A DNA stretch of 53,915 nucleotides from positions 1 through 53,915 of the forward strand of contig JADLFV010000099.1 in assembly GCA_020849625.1 (NCBI GenBank), given 5' to 3'. This document shows positions 1-12,265 of the stretch, piece by piece. The position numbers and the translations under genes are program-made. The notes below the pieces were generated by a model that was not told the origin of the DNA, ran no database searches, and saw only the letters and a program-made list of their open reading frames with translations. Each line of letters opens with the position of its first letter. Position 1 is the first letter of the stretch. The stretch comes from Phycisphaeraceae bacterium (GTDB lineage Bacteria > Planctomycetota > Phycisphaerae > Phycisphaerales > Phycisphaeraceae).

Positions 1-2
1 CG

Positions 3-479
3 GATGCCTACCGCGCCCTGGAAATGATCGAACAACCCACCGGCCGCGATATTGCCAGATACGCCTATGACTGGCACCCTGTCGCAGCCCGCAAGCCGGT
101 GATGGTGGACGAGGGCCTCATGACGCTTGCTTCCATGCCGCTGGCGCGCGAGCAAGGCTGGTCCGGTTTTGCCCTCAAAACCTGCAAGGGCCACAGCTTC
201 ATTCTCACCGCCGCAGCCTGGGCACGCCATCATGGCATGGCTGTCTCATTACAGGATCTGACCAATCCCGGCCTGTCCGCGGTGCATGCGGCGCTCTTCG
301 CCGCCCGCGTGCCCACCATGAATGGCGTGGAGATCAACTCCCCGCAGTTCACACCCGCCGCCAACGAGGCATGGCACAATCGTCACCCGGGTTTGTTTCA
401 GATCACCGATGGCATCCATCGTTTACCCGATGCCGCCACAATCGGTCTCGGCGGCCACACAACAACGAAGTTGGTTTGA
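3..479 (+). CDS. Enolase-superfamily protein (mandelate racemase/muconate lactonizing type), 3' part
   Basis: The gene enters from the left edge and only the last ~158 residues are present; the frame is open from base 3. Members of this superfamily abstract a proton alpha to a carboxylate using Mg2+ held in a C-terminal TIM barrel. Visible landmarks are EQP near the start, a typical metal-binding Glu strand, then VMVDEG about 35 residues on, a second acidic ligand region, and a later KTCKGHS strand that may carry a catalytic base. The substrate cannot be told from this part. The stop codon lies two bases before the probable left end of an IS66 element, so the last few residues (GLGGHTTTKLV) may have been altered by that insertion. 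Confidence is good for the superfamily and low for specificity. Confidence 0.72.
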   Translation, partial: DAYRALEMIEQPTGRDIARYAYDWHPVAARKPVMVDEGLMTLASMPLAREQGWSGFALKTCKGHSFILTAAAWARHHGMAVSLQDLTNPGLSAVHAALFAARVPTMNGVEINSPQFTPAANEAWHNRHPGLFQITDGIHRLPDAATIGLGGHTTTKLV

Positions 480-481
480 TT

Positions 482-500
482 GTAAGCGTTCTGCAAACCC
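482..500 (+). repeat. Probable left terminal inverted repeat of the IS66 element
   Basis: The sequence begins GTAAGCGTTCTG, which resembles the GTAAGCG-type ends known for IS66-family elements. It sits 41 bases before the first transposase-accessory gene and just after the stop of the preceding gene. No matching right end was found near 1690-1760, so the element looks truncated. The 8 bases before it (474-481) would be one target duplication, but there is no partner copy to confirm it. Confidence 0.4.
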
Positions 501-540
501 ACCTTCCCAGCGATGACTTGAGCTGTCATGCTTCCGGGTC

Positions 541-900
541 ATGGGCAGGTTCGAGCGCGACATGGATAAGGAAGCGTTCTGGCGGCTGGCGTTCAGCGAG
601 CAGCAGAGCAGCGGGCTGAGTGTGCGCGCGTTCTGCGTTCGCGAGGGATTGAAGGAGAACAATTTTTACGCCTGGCGTCGGCAGTTGGCCAGGCGTGATG
701 GCCCAGAGCCGGTGGCGGAGGCATCGTCGCGGTTCGTGGAGGTGACGCTTCCGGAAGTAGCCTTAGCTGTGCCGCTGGTGGTGGTGAGCGATGAGATGGC
801 GTCGGCGTTGGAACTGGTGTTGCCCGGCGGCGTGGTGGTGCGGGTGCCTGATCGCATTGATGCGATGGGTCTGCGTCGGGTAGTTGAGGCGTTGACGTGA
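541..900 (+). CDS. tnpA: IS66-family accessory protein TnpA
   Basis: This 119-residue protein matches the first IS66 reading frame. The N-terminal half ([18 protein letters not shown], then [10 protein letters not shown]) is the helix-turn-helix typical of IS66 OrfA, which binds DNA. The C-terminal half ([13 protein letters not shown]) is the short beta region found at the end of this family. An internal ATG at 562 is an alternative start. The stop overlaps the start of tnpB by four bases (GTGA at 897-900), the normal IS66 coupling. The gene appears intact, but the element cannot move by itself because tnpC is destroyed. Confidence 0.85.
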   Translation: MGRFERDMDKEAFWRLAFSEQQSSGLSVRAFCVREGLKENNFYAWRRQLARRDGPEPVAEASSRFVEVTLPEVALAVPLVVVSDEMASALELVLPGGVVVRVPDRIDAMGLRRVVEALT

Positions 901-1295
901 GTCCGGGAAGTCTGTTGGGTCTGCCGAGTCTTGGTGCGTTCGACGCCGAGCAACTTCCGGGGCTTCGGGTGTGGTTATGCGTGGGGCCGACGGACATGCG
1001 CCGGGGGTTTGATCGCCTGGCGGCGCAGGCAGAGCAGGTGACAGGCGAGGATCCCTTGAGCGGTCACCTGTTCGTGTTCCACAATCACCGGGGCGACAAG
1101 CTGAAGATGCTGCTGTGGGACCGCGATGGCTGCGTGGTGATCTACAAGCGACTGAAAGAAGGCGTCTTCAAGATGCCCAAGGTACGCCCCGATCAATTGT
1201 CAATGAACTTGAGGCCCAGCGAGCTGGCGATGCTGGATGGGATCGACCTGTCGAGCGTGAAGCGGAGCAAACGTTATCGACGCCCCCGGAAGTAG
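897..1295 (+). CDS. tnpB: IS66-family accessory protein TnpB
   Basis: This 132-residue protein is the IS66 Orf2 family, required with TnpA and TnpC for transposition. Diagnostic blocks are visible: [15 protein letters not shown], then [19 protein letters not shown], then [14 protein letters not shown]. The start is GTG at 897, overlapping the tnpA stop. Length and motifs are normal, so the gene appears intact. Downstream the element degenerates into a rearranged tnpC. Confidence 0.88.
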   Translation: MSPGSLLGLPSLGAFDAEQLPGLRVWLCVGPTDMRRGFDRLAAQAEQVTGEDPLSGHLFVFHNHRGDKLKMLLWDRDGCVVIYKRLKEGVFKMPKVRPDQLSMNLRPSELAMLDGIDLSSVKRSKRYRRPRK

Positions 1296-1395
1296 TTGGG
1301 AGAATGTGGCGAGACGGCAACTTGCAGAAAATCATTGAATAAGAGAAGAAAAGTCTTAACATGAATGATCGTGAATTTATGTTGTCAATCGAGGC

Positions 1396-1690
1396 ATGGA
1401 CGCGACTCTTGACCCATTGCCGAACGATGTACGGATGCTCAAGGCGATGCTGGTCGAGCAACAGCACGCCATCGCCTGACCTCTTGGCCGATACGGGAGC
1501 AGGTCAATTCTTCCGCGGCTACTGCGTGACTATGCGCCGGCGTCGCTGTTTGTGATTCAACACGTGCGGCCGAAGTACGCGTGCAAGCACTGTGAGGAAG
1601 GCGGCGTGGTCAAACTCATGGCCGAGCGCATCCGTCAGTCGAAGGTGATCCACACCGACGACACGCCTGTGCCGGTGCAAGATCGGCACA
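1396..1690 (+). pseudogene. tnpC: Remnant of IS66 transposase tnpC (frameshifted, internally deleted)
   Basis: Pieces of the IS66 DDE transposase are recognisable in order but not in one frame. The 5' piece begins MDATLDPLPNDV with a coiled-coil start (MLKAMLVEQQHA) and stops after 27 codons. A second piece reads LPRLLRDYAPASLFVIQHVRPKYAC..C, the zinc-finger region. The next recognisable piece, LMAERIRQSKVIHTDDTPVPV, is the beginning of the catalytic DDE domain. The sequence between the zinc finger and that piece, which in intact TnpC covers about 100 residues, is missing, as is everything after it. This is a deleted, non-functional relic, and the mddA-like gene begins on the other strand about 70 bases further on. 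Confidence 0.8.
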
Positions 1691-1762
1691 GAGCGATCAG
1701 CGCAAGCCGATGCTGATGCTGATCCGTGCTGATCATTGATCTGGTCAAGCGACTCTCTCGGC

Positions 1763-2515
1763 CTATGCCTTGTCGTCCTGCGCGTGACGCTTTTTCGAAA
1801 ACGGTATGAGCATCGGCACGCGATGTCGGTAGTCGTCGTAGTCTTTTCCCAGATAATTCACCAGATCGCGCTCCTCGAACTGGATGCCGATGAGGATATA
1901 GCCTGTGGTGGCGACGGCGAAAAGCAGATGCCCGACGGTCATGTGGGGCGTTGCCCAGAATGCGACGATGAAGCCCAACATGATGGGATGGCGAATGCAT
2001 CGGTACAGACTTTTGGTCTGAAACCTGGGGTGGTGATACTCCCGGCCGCGGAAATACAGCCAGACCTGGCGGAGCCCGAAGAGATCGAAGTGATCGACCA
2101 TGTACGTGGACAGCAGCACGATCAGCCAGCCAAGAAAGAATATGCCCCACAGCAGTGTTTGGGCGGTCGGTTGCTGCACGCTCCAGATCACACCCGGCAG
2201 GGGGCGCCACTGCCAGTACAGCAGCAACAGCAGCAGGCTGGCGAAGAGCACGAACGTGCTCCGCTCCACCTGAGCCGGGACTATTTTTGTCCACCAGCGT
2301 TTGAAAGCAGGGCGGGCCATAATGGTGTGTTGCACGGCGAAAAGGCCCAGCAGAATCAGGTTGACCACCAGACTCAGGGCAAGGCTTGATTCGGGGCCGG
2401 AGTCGATTGACTTGGGAACCACCCTGTTGCCAAGAAAACCGATCGCGTACAGGAATGCGTAAAGGAACACCACGTAGCACACGACCCCATAAAGCAATGA
2501 CAATGCCCTGTTCAT
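1763..2515 (-). CDS. mddA: Methanethiol S-methyltransferase (MddA-like, NnrU/ICMT membrane family)
   Basis: This 250-residue integral membrane protein has about six hydrophobic segments. It matches the MddA group of NnrU/isoprenylcysteine-methyltransferase-like proteins, which transfer a methyl group from S-adenosylmethionine to methanethiol to make dimethyl sulfide. Family blocks are NRVVPKSIDSGP near residue 33, FAVQHTIMARPAFKRWW, VERSTFVLFAS, and HFDLFGLRQVWLY. The cofactor-binding end has RHPIMLGF (about 175-182) and FEERDLVNYLGKDY (about 213-226). It is a lone minus-strand gene between an IS66 relic and a divergent secreted-protein gene. Activity is inferred from family resemblance; related ICMT-like enzymes act on other thiols. 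Confidence 0.75.
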   Translation of the reverse strand: MNRALSLLYGVVCYVVFLYAFLYAIGFLGNRVVPKSIDSGPESSLALSLVVNLILLGLFAVQHTIMARPAFKRWWTKIVPAQVERSTFVLFASLLLLLLYWQWRPLPGVIWSVQQPTAQTLLWGIFFLGWLIVLLSTYMVDHFDLFGLRQVWLYFRGREYHHPRFQTKSLYRCIRHPIMLGFIVAFWATPHMTVGHLLFAVATTGYILIGIQFEERDLVNYLGKDYDDYRHRVPMLIPFSKKRHAQDDKA

Positions 2516-2727
2516 GAAATGCCTCGCTTTGCTGTGTTCGCCGCCTGACGAAAGGTTCGGATGCCAGCCGCGAGCGGGACGGGTTGCTCGTAGAACGGCT
2601 GTCCAATTATGGCACCCAGATGTGGCCGGTCAATCGCTGCCGATTTCGCCGCGCGGCAACAGAACACCATCTTGAGGATCGGTTGCTCCGGATGCATCCT
2701 CGTCCCCGGGGCACAGGATCGCACGGG

Positions 2728-2733
2728 TATAAT
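2728..2733 (+). promoter_or_regulatory. Possible -10 element (TATAAT) for the BNR-repeat gene
   Basis: A perfect TATAAT lies 35 bases before the ATG at 2769. No convincing -35 hexamer is seen 16-18 bases upstream. It is the best candidate for transcription of the downstream secreted protein. Confidence 0.35.
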
Positions 2734-2768
2734 TGCCCGCTTGACAAACCACCTTTCAGGAAACGCCC

Positions 2769-3980
2769 ATGCATCCATCCCACCTCGTCGCGCTCACCAC
2801 CGCTATCCTGGCTGCTGCCAAACTACACGCGGCGATGTTCGAGTCGCAGACCACGCAGTTCAACGGCGTCACCGTGCCCGGCCACGTCATCGCCCACATG
2901 CCCAAATCCACGGGTAAATTTTTCGGATCGCCGGCGTTCTGCATTCTGCCCGACGGGCGCTACGTCGCGTCGCACAACTATGAAGGGCCCAACAGCCCCA
3001 CGCTGCCGAGCCTGACCGATGTGTATCGTTCGGCTGATCGCGGCCAGACGTGGCGCAAAATCGCCAGCATCCCCATGAACTGGACCACGCTGTTCGTCCA
3101 TCGCGGCGACCTCTACGCCATCGGAGCGGATGATCCCTACGGCAACTGGGTCATCTGCAAGTCCAGCGACGGCGGCGAATCGTGGACCTCGCCGACCGAC
3201 GAAAAACACGGCCTGCTTCGCCGCGGCCAGAAGGATACGGTCGGCTATCACACCGGCTCGGTCCCGGTCGCGCTGCACGGCGGGCGCATCTGGCGGGCCT
3301 TCGAGGACAACGGCAGCGGCGGACCCTGGCCCTTTCACTTCCGGGCTGGTGTCAGCAGCGCCCCGGAGGATGCCGACCTGTTGCTGGCGGACAACTGGAC
3401 GTTCAGCAACGTGATCGAAAAAAATCTCGACTGGCTGCCCGACGGCGGGTTCCACGGCTGGCTGGAGGGCAACATGGTGGTCGATCCGGCCGGTGACGTG
3501 GTCAACGTCCTGCGCGTCGATACCGCTGAGGGCAAACCCGAGAAGGCAGCCATCATGCGCGTGCAGGATCCCAGCATCGTTACTTTTAATTCCGGGGGCG
3601 ACATCATCGACATGCCCGGCGGCGGCAAGCTGTTCACCATCCGTTACCACGCCGACACGCAGAGCTACTGGACGCTGGCCAACATCATCACCGACGAGAA
3701 CTATAATCCGACCGTCAAGGCCAACCGCATTCGCGACATTCTCGCCCTGCTGGAATCCCGGGATTTAAGGCACTGGGAGGTTCGCCGCGTGCTGCTCAAG
3801 GACCTGTCCGACGTCAAGAACATCGGCTTCCACTATTTCAACTGGGAGTTTGACGATCACGACATCGTGGGTGTGGCGCGCACAGCCTATCCCGATGGCA
3901 TGGGCGGAGCCGAGCGTTACCACGACGCCAACTTCTTCAATTTCTACCGATTCAAAGATGCCATCCCCGCCGGCGAGTGA
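2769..3980 (+). CDS. Secreted BNR/sialidase-like beta-propeller protein
   Basis: This 403-residue protein has a short N-terminal hydrophobic segment (LVALTTAILAAAKLHA) that looks like a signal peptide, so export is likely. Two exact Asp-box motifs of the form SxDxGxxW are present: SADRGQTW near residue 86 and SSDGGESW near 134. These mark blades of sialidase-type beta propellers. The later part (MRVQDPSIVTFNSGG, MPGGGKLFTIRYH, NRIRDILALLESRDLRHWEVRRV) resembles planctomycete exo-sialidase-family proteins of unknown substrate. Catalytic sialidase arginines cannot be assigned by eye, so enzymatic activity is not claimed. The start is supported by a purine-rich AGGAAA about 9 bases upstream. Confidence 0.65.
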   Translation: MHPSHLVALTTAILAAAKLHAAMFESQTTQFNGVTVPGHVIAHMPKSTGKFFGSPAFCILPDGRYVASHNYEGPNSPTLPSLTDVYRSADRGQTWRKIASIPMNWTTLFVHRGDLYAIGADDPYGNWVICKSSDGGESWTSPTDEKHGLLRRGQKDTVGYHTGSVPVALHGGRIWRAFEDNGSGGPWPFHFRAGVSSAPEDADLLLADNWTFSNVIEKNLDWLPDGGFHGWLEGNMVVDPAGDVVNVLRVDTAEGKPEKAAIMRVQDPSIVTFNSGGDIIDMPGGGKLFTIRYHADTQSYWTLANIITDENYNPTVKANRIRDILALLESRDLRHWEVRRVLLKDLSDVKNIGFHYFNWEFDDHDIVGVARTAYPDGMGGAERYHDANFFNFYRFKDAIPAGE

Positions 3981-4026
3981 GGCGGCGCGAAGTCCGGGGA
4001 TGCATGACAACCCGGGCGGGGGCTAA

Positions 4027-4168
4027 AAAACTCGAAACTCGAAATCCGAAACTCGAAATCCGAAATAAACTCAAAACTCGAACAGGAAAACGCCGCTGAT
4101 AAGTTCTGTATTGAAGTTCTGATTTGGGAGTTATTTCGAGTTTTGAGTTTCGGATTTCGAGTTTCCCG
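4027..4168. repeat. Long inverted repeat of CGAAACTCGAAATCC-type words
   Basis: The left arm (4027-4081) and right arm (4129-4168) are built from reiterated words such as AAACTCGAAATCC. A 20-base block at 4035-4054 is exactly complementary to 4145-4164. The loop is about 50-90 bases and unlike the arms. The element fills the gap between the BNR-protein gene and the efflux operon. It belongs with the other word-based dyads in this window, although its word is different. Confidence 0.85.
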
Positions 4169-4251
4169 ATCCACACTATCGACCCCGCGTAGGCTGTCAT
4201 GCACCCAGGGCCGGGCTGAGCCGCCGGCAGCGCGATGCCGCCGGGGGACCG

Positions 4252-5492
4252 ATGCAGTATCATGGCCGGGTGATGCGGAAGTGGAAGCCTGCCATGGTGT
4301 GGGCGGTGGTGCTGGCCCTGGCGATCCTGCTGGGGTGGCGGGTGTGGCGCAAGCTGAACGTCACGACGCAAGATTCTCGCCGCCAGCAGCCGGTGCCCGT
4401 GGCGGTGGCTGCGGTCGAGCACGGCCCGATCGAACTGCGGCGCACGTTCAGCGGCACGCTCGAAGCTCGCGCGGCATTCGACGTGGCCGCCAAAATCAGC
4501 GGGCGCGTCGAGTCGATCGATCTGGACATCGGTGACGGCGTCGAGCGCGGGCAGGTGGTGGCGGAGCTCGACAGCGACGAGTACCAGCAGGCGGTGGCCC
4601 TGGCGGAGGCGGAGCTGGCGGTGGCGCAGGCCACGCTGGCGGAGGCTCAATCGCAACTGGAAATCGCCCAGCGCGAATACGACCGGGTGCGCACGCTCAG
4701 CGAGCGCGGCGTGGCGTCGGAGTCGCGCCTGGACACGGTCCTGGCCGAGCAGGCCACCGCCGATGCCGCCAGCCGGGTCGCCGCCGCTCAGGTCCGCAAA
4801 GCTGAAGCCGCTCTGGCCACCGCCAGGATTCGCCTCGGCTACACGCGCGTCACCGTGACCTGGTCGGCCGGCGAGGGCGAACGCATCGTGGCGGAGCGCT
4901 TCGTCGATGCCGGCGACTCGGTGTCCGCCAATCAGCCGCTGCTCTCGATCGTCGAGATCGATCCGCTGGTCGGCGTGATCTACGTCACCGAATCGGACTA
5001 CGGGCAACTGGCGTCGGGACTGGAGGCCACGTTGAGCGCCGATGCCTATCCGGGCCGGACTTTTTCCGCCCAGGTGCATCGCATCTCGCCGGTGTTCCGG
5101 GCTGCCTCGCGCCAGGCGCGGGTGGAACTGCTGGTGGATAACCAGCAGCAGGCGCTGAAGCCGGGCATGTTCATCCGCGCCACCATCGTGCTGGACCGGG
5201 CGGAAAATGCGGTGATCGTGCCGCAGAGCGCCCTGACGCGGCGAAATGACGCCTACGGCGTGTTCCTGCTCAGCGCTGACGGCGGGCAGGTGAACTGGCA
5301 GCCGGTGCGGATGGGCATCCGCGACGGTGATCGCGTGCAGGTGATCGCTGACAACCTCCATGATTACCGCGGCCACGTGGTGACGCTCGGCCAGCAGTTG
5401 ATCGACGATGAGTCGAAGATCGTGGTGTCGAAACCGGATGATGCTGTCGGCGCTCCACTTGACTCGGCGCCAACTTCGCTGCGGAGCGCGCG

Positions 5493-5496
<4 letters not shown>
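4252..5496 (+). CDS. RND efflux periplasmic adaptor subunit (HlyD/AcrA family)
   Basis: This 414-residue membrane-fusion protein links the inner-membrane pump to the outer-membrane channel. An N-terminal anchor ([18 protein letters not shown]) is followed by a lipoyl half-motif ([22 protein letters not shown]), an alanine/glutamate-rich alpha-hairpin (about 105-185), the second lipoyl half ([21 protein letters not shown]), and beta-barrel/membrane-proximal domains ending near [21 protein letters not shown] codons at 4252 and 4273 are both possible starts; the later one leaves the anchor complete. The stop overlaps the pump start (ATGA, 5493-5496), so the two are translationally coupled. Efflux substrates cannot be predicted. 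Confidence 0.9.
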
Positions 5497-8566
<3,070 letters not shown>

Positions 8567-8570
<4 letters not shown>

Positions 8571-10174
8571 GTGCGCTGCGCCCCCTGCTGCTGTTGATGA
8601 TGACCGTGCTGGCGATCTCCGGTTGCGCACAGCCGAAACCCTACGGGTTTGATGATGTCGATTGGGATCGCGCGATGCAGCGCAGCGATGATCGCCCGGT
8701 GGAGGAGGCGTATCAGCCGCAGGCGCCGGACCTGGCGCTGCCGCCGATCGTCGCGGGACAGGATCTGCCGCTCTCGGTGGAGCAGGCGACTTTACTGGCG
8801 ATCCGCAACAACCGCGACCTGAGCGTGCAGCAACTGAATCCGGTCATTGCCGGCGCTTTTGAACAGATCGAGCGCGGCCGATTCGACCCCGAGCTTTTTG
8901 CCGAGGCTTCCCTGCGCGAGAGTGAAACCAGCGAGGTGACCAACGTCACCGGCGAAATGTTCTCCGTGCAGAGCACGGGCGATGCGCAGGAAGTCGGCGT
9001 GCGCCAGCAGTTTTCCACCGGCACCGATGTACAGTTGAGCGCCACCAACGATCACTCGACCTCCAGCCGTCGCCCGGAACAGTACGCATCGCGGCTGGGC
9101 TTGACGGTCACGCAGTCACTGTTGCGCGGGTTCGGCCCGGCCGCCAACCTGGTCGATGTGCGACAGGCGGAGCTGGACACGCTGGCGTCGGTTTATGAAC
9201 TGCGCGGGTTCACCGAAGCTCTGCTGGCTGACACCGAGATCGCCTACTGGCGCTATGCCCTGGCGGCGCAGCGCATCGTGATCTTCGAGAAATCGCTGGA
9301 CGTGGCCAAGCGGCAGCTCGATGAGATCGAGCAGTCCATCGAGGTGGGCCTGCTCGCCGACACCGAGGCGGCCGCGGCCCGGGCTGAGGTCGCTCTGCGC
9401 GAGCAGGCGCTGATCGACGCCCAGAGCGAACGCGAGGCCCAGCGCGTCCGACTGCTGCGGCTGATCAATCCCAGCCCGGGCAACACGCTGGACAGCGCGG
9501 TGACGCCGACCAGCGATCCGCACATCGCGCAGGACCTGCTTCAGCCGGTGACCGATTTCGACGATCGGCTGCTGCTGGCTGAACAGAAGCGGCCCGACCT
9601 GGCTGAAGCGCAGTTGCGCCTGGATCAGGATCGCCTGGAAACCGTGCGCACGCGCAACGGGCTGCTGCCGCGACTGGACCTGTTCATCACGCTGGGCAAG
9701 ACCGGCTACAGCGATTCGTTCTCCGACGCCTGGCGCGAGATCGACGGTGAAACTTATGACTGGGCTGCGGGCGTGCGTTTCAGCCATTTCCTGGGCAACC
9801 GCGCCGCCCAAGGCGCGGACCTGGCCGCCCGCGCCACCCGCCAGCAGTCCGCGGCCGCGGTGGTCAATTTGCGTCAACTGGTTCGCATGGACGTGCGCCT
9901 GGCGGTCAATGAAGTCGAGCGCGCCCGCCGGCAGATCGCCGCCACGGCCGCCACGCGCGCTTTGCGCGAGGAAACCGTGCGAGCCGAGCAGGAGCGTTTG
10001 CGGGTGGGCACCAGCACCGCCCTGCTGGTGGCCCAGACGCAGCGTGACCTGCTGGAGAGCCAGATCGCGGAGGTCGGCGCGGTGGTGGATTACCGCATCG
10101 CCCTGGTGAACCTGTACCTGGCGGAGGGCAGCCTGCTGGATCGGCGCGGTGTGCGGGTGGATGCGCCGCAGTGA
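8567..10174 (+). CDS. TolC-family outer-membrane efflux lipoprotein
   Basis: This 535-residue protein begins with a lipoprotein signal ending in the lipobox ISGC (Cys20), so it should be lipid-anchored like NodT/OprM channels. Two long helical repeats follow, typical of outer-membrane efflux proteins: [19 protein letters not shown] and [15 protein letters not shown] in the first, and [31 protein letters not shown] and [24 protein letters not shown] in the second. The gene starts inside the pump stop codon (ATGA, 8567-8570) and ends the operon. Alternating heptad-like Ala/Leu/Arg helices agree with the alpha-barrel of the family. Confidence 0.92.
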
Positions 10175-10237
10175 GCATCTAAAATGCCAGCCGCGCAGGT
10201 ACGGAGGAAACGAAGGACAAGCCGCGGATTTCGCTGA

Positions 10238-11920
10238 CTACGGCTGACCGATGACCAGTGTGGAAAGATCCATCGGGGCGCCACCGTTCCAGTGGTCGGC
10301 CAGGATTTGCAGGTCTTCCAGGTTCACCCTGCCGTCGCCGCTGCATTCACCCATCAGCCAGGTGGCGTCCTGGTTCGACCAGTTGTCGGCGAGAATCTGC
10401 AGATCCGCCAGGTTCACCGTACCGTCATAGTTGGCGTCGCCGGGCAACAGTCCTTGTTCGTCGGCCAGCACGGTGCTGTTCAAGACGCCGCCGAGAATCT
10501 GCGAGTCAGTGATTCCCACGGTGTTCGTGATCGTCAGGCGACTGCCGATGTAGTTCACGATCTTGGGCCAGATCGCGGTGTTGATGTGCCAGCCCGTCAG
10601 ATCGCAGTCAGCGATGGTGGCGCTCTGGACGCCGCTGCCGGCAAGTTTGACCGCCCAGGTGTTGCTGGTGACCGCGGGCCCGAACCACTTGCAGTTCTGG
10701 ATCAGGACGGAGTTGAGGTTGTTGTTGTAATGTTCCAGGGCCAGGGACCAGCCGAGCATGCTTCCGATGGAATCGTATCCGCCGACGTTGTAGAACCGGC
10801 TGTTGCGAACGATCAGAGCATTCGAGGCTGATCGATCATCGCTGCCGATATCGATCAGGTTGCCGCTGAAGACGCAGCCGACCACTTCCAGCCGCTGGTA
10901 GCCAAGCCCTTTGATGCCCTGGGCGGCGCCGCGGTGAAAGACGCAATTGGTGAAAGTGACATCCCCAACGTCCAACAGGTAGATGTTGTGGTTCTGATTG
11001 AAGCGCTGCTCGCCCAGCCAGCCGTTGTAGCTGAAGACGCAGTTGGTGAAGGTGAAGTTGTCCGCACCCTGGACGAATGCTCCGTGGCTATGGCCCCAGT
11101 CGGAACGGGTGGCGCCGACGAAGGTGCAACGGATGAACTGCCAGTTGTGACAGGCATCCGAGCCGTCATCGCGGGCCTGCACGGTCAGCAGCACGGCCGC
11201 GTCGCGGAAGTCGCAGTCGATAAAGGTCACGTTATCGACTGTCCGCCAGATCGCGGTCACGCCCCCGCGCAGAATGAGGTTGCTGTAGGTGGTGTTGGCC
11301 TTGGGCGTCAGGTTCCACACCACCTGTTTGGTCGAGGTGCTCTGGAGCGTCTGATCAGCAGTCGCGGCTACGTTATTGGCTGGTAAAGTCGGTTCCTGGG
11401 AGTCGGTAGCGCTTTCCAGGATTTGCGGTTCCGACGCGGGCACGGGCGCCGGCGCGTCCGGCTCAGTTGCAGTTGGTGGCGCGGTTTCGACCGTGAACGA
11501 TTGTTCGATCTGACTGATCACCTTGTAGCCTGCGAAGCTGGCCTGGCGCAGTTGAACTTCCAGCCGGTAGTTGCCGGGGGCCAGACTATTCAGTCTGGCT
11601 CGGGGCAGGACATAGCCGCCCGTGGATCGGGCCTTGGCGGCGATGTTCTGCATGAAGGCGACGGTGGCTTTGGGTCTTGACTGCTCCCACACGAGCACGC
11701 GCAGATGCTGATCGAACCACAGTTGTCCATCCAGCGACAGGCGCTGGCTGGGGGCGTGGCCTTGGACAAAACCGCCGAGCGGTTCGGAGTCGAATGTCAC
11801 CTGGCCGGCCCGGTCGGAGTCGTTGGCCTGCGACAACCGGTCGGCAGCCGAGACACGCCCAGCCACGGTGGCCAGGACTAGATTGATCGCGCAGAACAGC
11901 AGTATGTGTGCTTGCTTCAT
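10238..11920 (-). CDS. Secreted parallel beta-helix protein with two dockerin-like repeats
   Basis: This 560-residue protein starts at ATG 11920, preceded by AGGAAG at good spacing; a longer open frame to 11974 lacks support. A signal peptide (MKQAHILLFCAINLVLATVAG) is followed by a Pro/Thr-rich linker and then many short strands of right-handed beta-helix type (FIDCDFRDAAVLL, FIRCTFVGATR, FTNCVFSYNGW, FTNCVFHRGAA, VVGCVFSGN). The C-terminus has two calcium-loop repeats of dockerin type, GDANYDGTVNLADLQILADNW and a partner with SGDGRVNLEDLQILADHW. It has no PEP-CTERM tail. A pectate-lyase-like or carbohydrate-binding role is plausible, but no catalytic residues can be assigned. Confidence 0.75.
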   Translation of the reverse strand: MKQAHILLFCAINLVLATVAGRVSAADRLSQANDSDRAGQVTFDSEPLGGFVQGHAPSQRLSLDGQLWFDQHLRVLVWEQSRPKATVAFMQNIAAKARSTGGYVLPRARLNSLAPGNYRLEVQLRQASFAGYKVISQIEQSFTVETAPPTATEPDAPAPVPASEPQILESATDSQEPTLPANNVAATADQTLQSTSTKQVVWNLTPKANTTYSNLILRGGVTAIWRTVDNVTFIDCDFRDAAVLLTVQARDDGSDACHNWQFIRCTFVGATRSDWGHSHGAFVQGADNFTFTNCVFSYNGWLGEQRFNQNHNIYLLDVGDVTFTNCVFHRGAAQGIKGLGYQRLEVVGCVFSGNLIDIGSDDRSASNALIVRNSRFYNVGGYDSIGSMLGWSLALEHYNNNLNSVLIQNCKWFGPAVTSNTWAVKLAGSGVQSATIADCDLTGWHINTAIWPKIVNYIGSRLTITNTVGITDSQILGGVLNSTVLADEQGLLPGDANYDGTVNLADLQILADNWSNQDATWLMGECSGDGRVNLEDLQILADHWNGGAPMDLSTLVIGQP

Positions 11921-12265
11921 CGTGAACTTCCTATCGTTGAAGCGACAGTGCCCCATGCGGACAACAAACCGCATGGTTGATTTTGTTTGTTGTTTGGCGA
12001 ACCTGTCCCGGCGAGTTCAGGGGATTGCCCCCTTGAATGCTCGGAAAGCGCATCCTCGCCCGGGATTCACAAACCGCATGATGTTGGCGGGTAATCGGTT
12101 TGTGTTTCGGCCACAGCGCCAACTCAGCCGTGGTTGCCCCTTCTCCCGATCGCACATTATCATAGGAGTTCTTCCGATCAGAGGAATAGGGGAATTACCC
12201 TAATGCATTCACCGCTGAATTCATTGGGGGCGTAAGCGCTCAATGCCATTGTCATCGGAGCGGGC
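11921..12265. other. Divergent intergenic region with repeated ACAAACCGCATG
   Basis: No gene is seen. The 12-base word ACAAACCGCATG occurs at 11964-11975 and again at 12069-12080, and ACAAACCG appears once more inverted near 12099. The region separates the minus-strand beta-helix gene from the plus-strand transporter, so the word could be an operator for either. No clear sigma70 promoter was recognised. Confidence 0.4.

Noticed and set aside
474..481. 8-base target duplication of the IS66 element
   Set aside because: The right end of the element is missing, so no second copy can be identified.
3944..4204. Hypothetical protein rich in FEFRISSFEF-type repeats on the minus strand
   Set aside because: It is translation of the inverted-repeat element itself; such frames are open because the words lack stops, not because they code.
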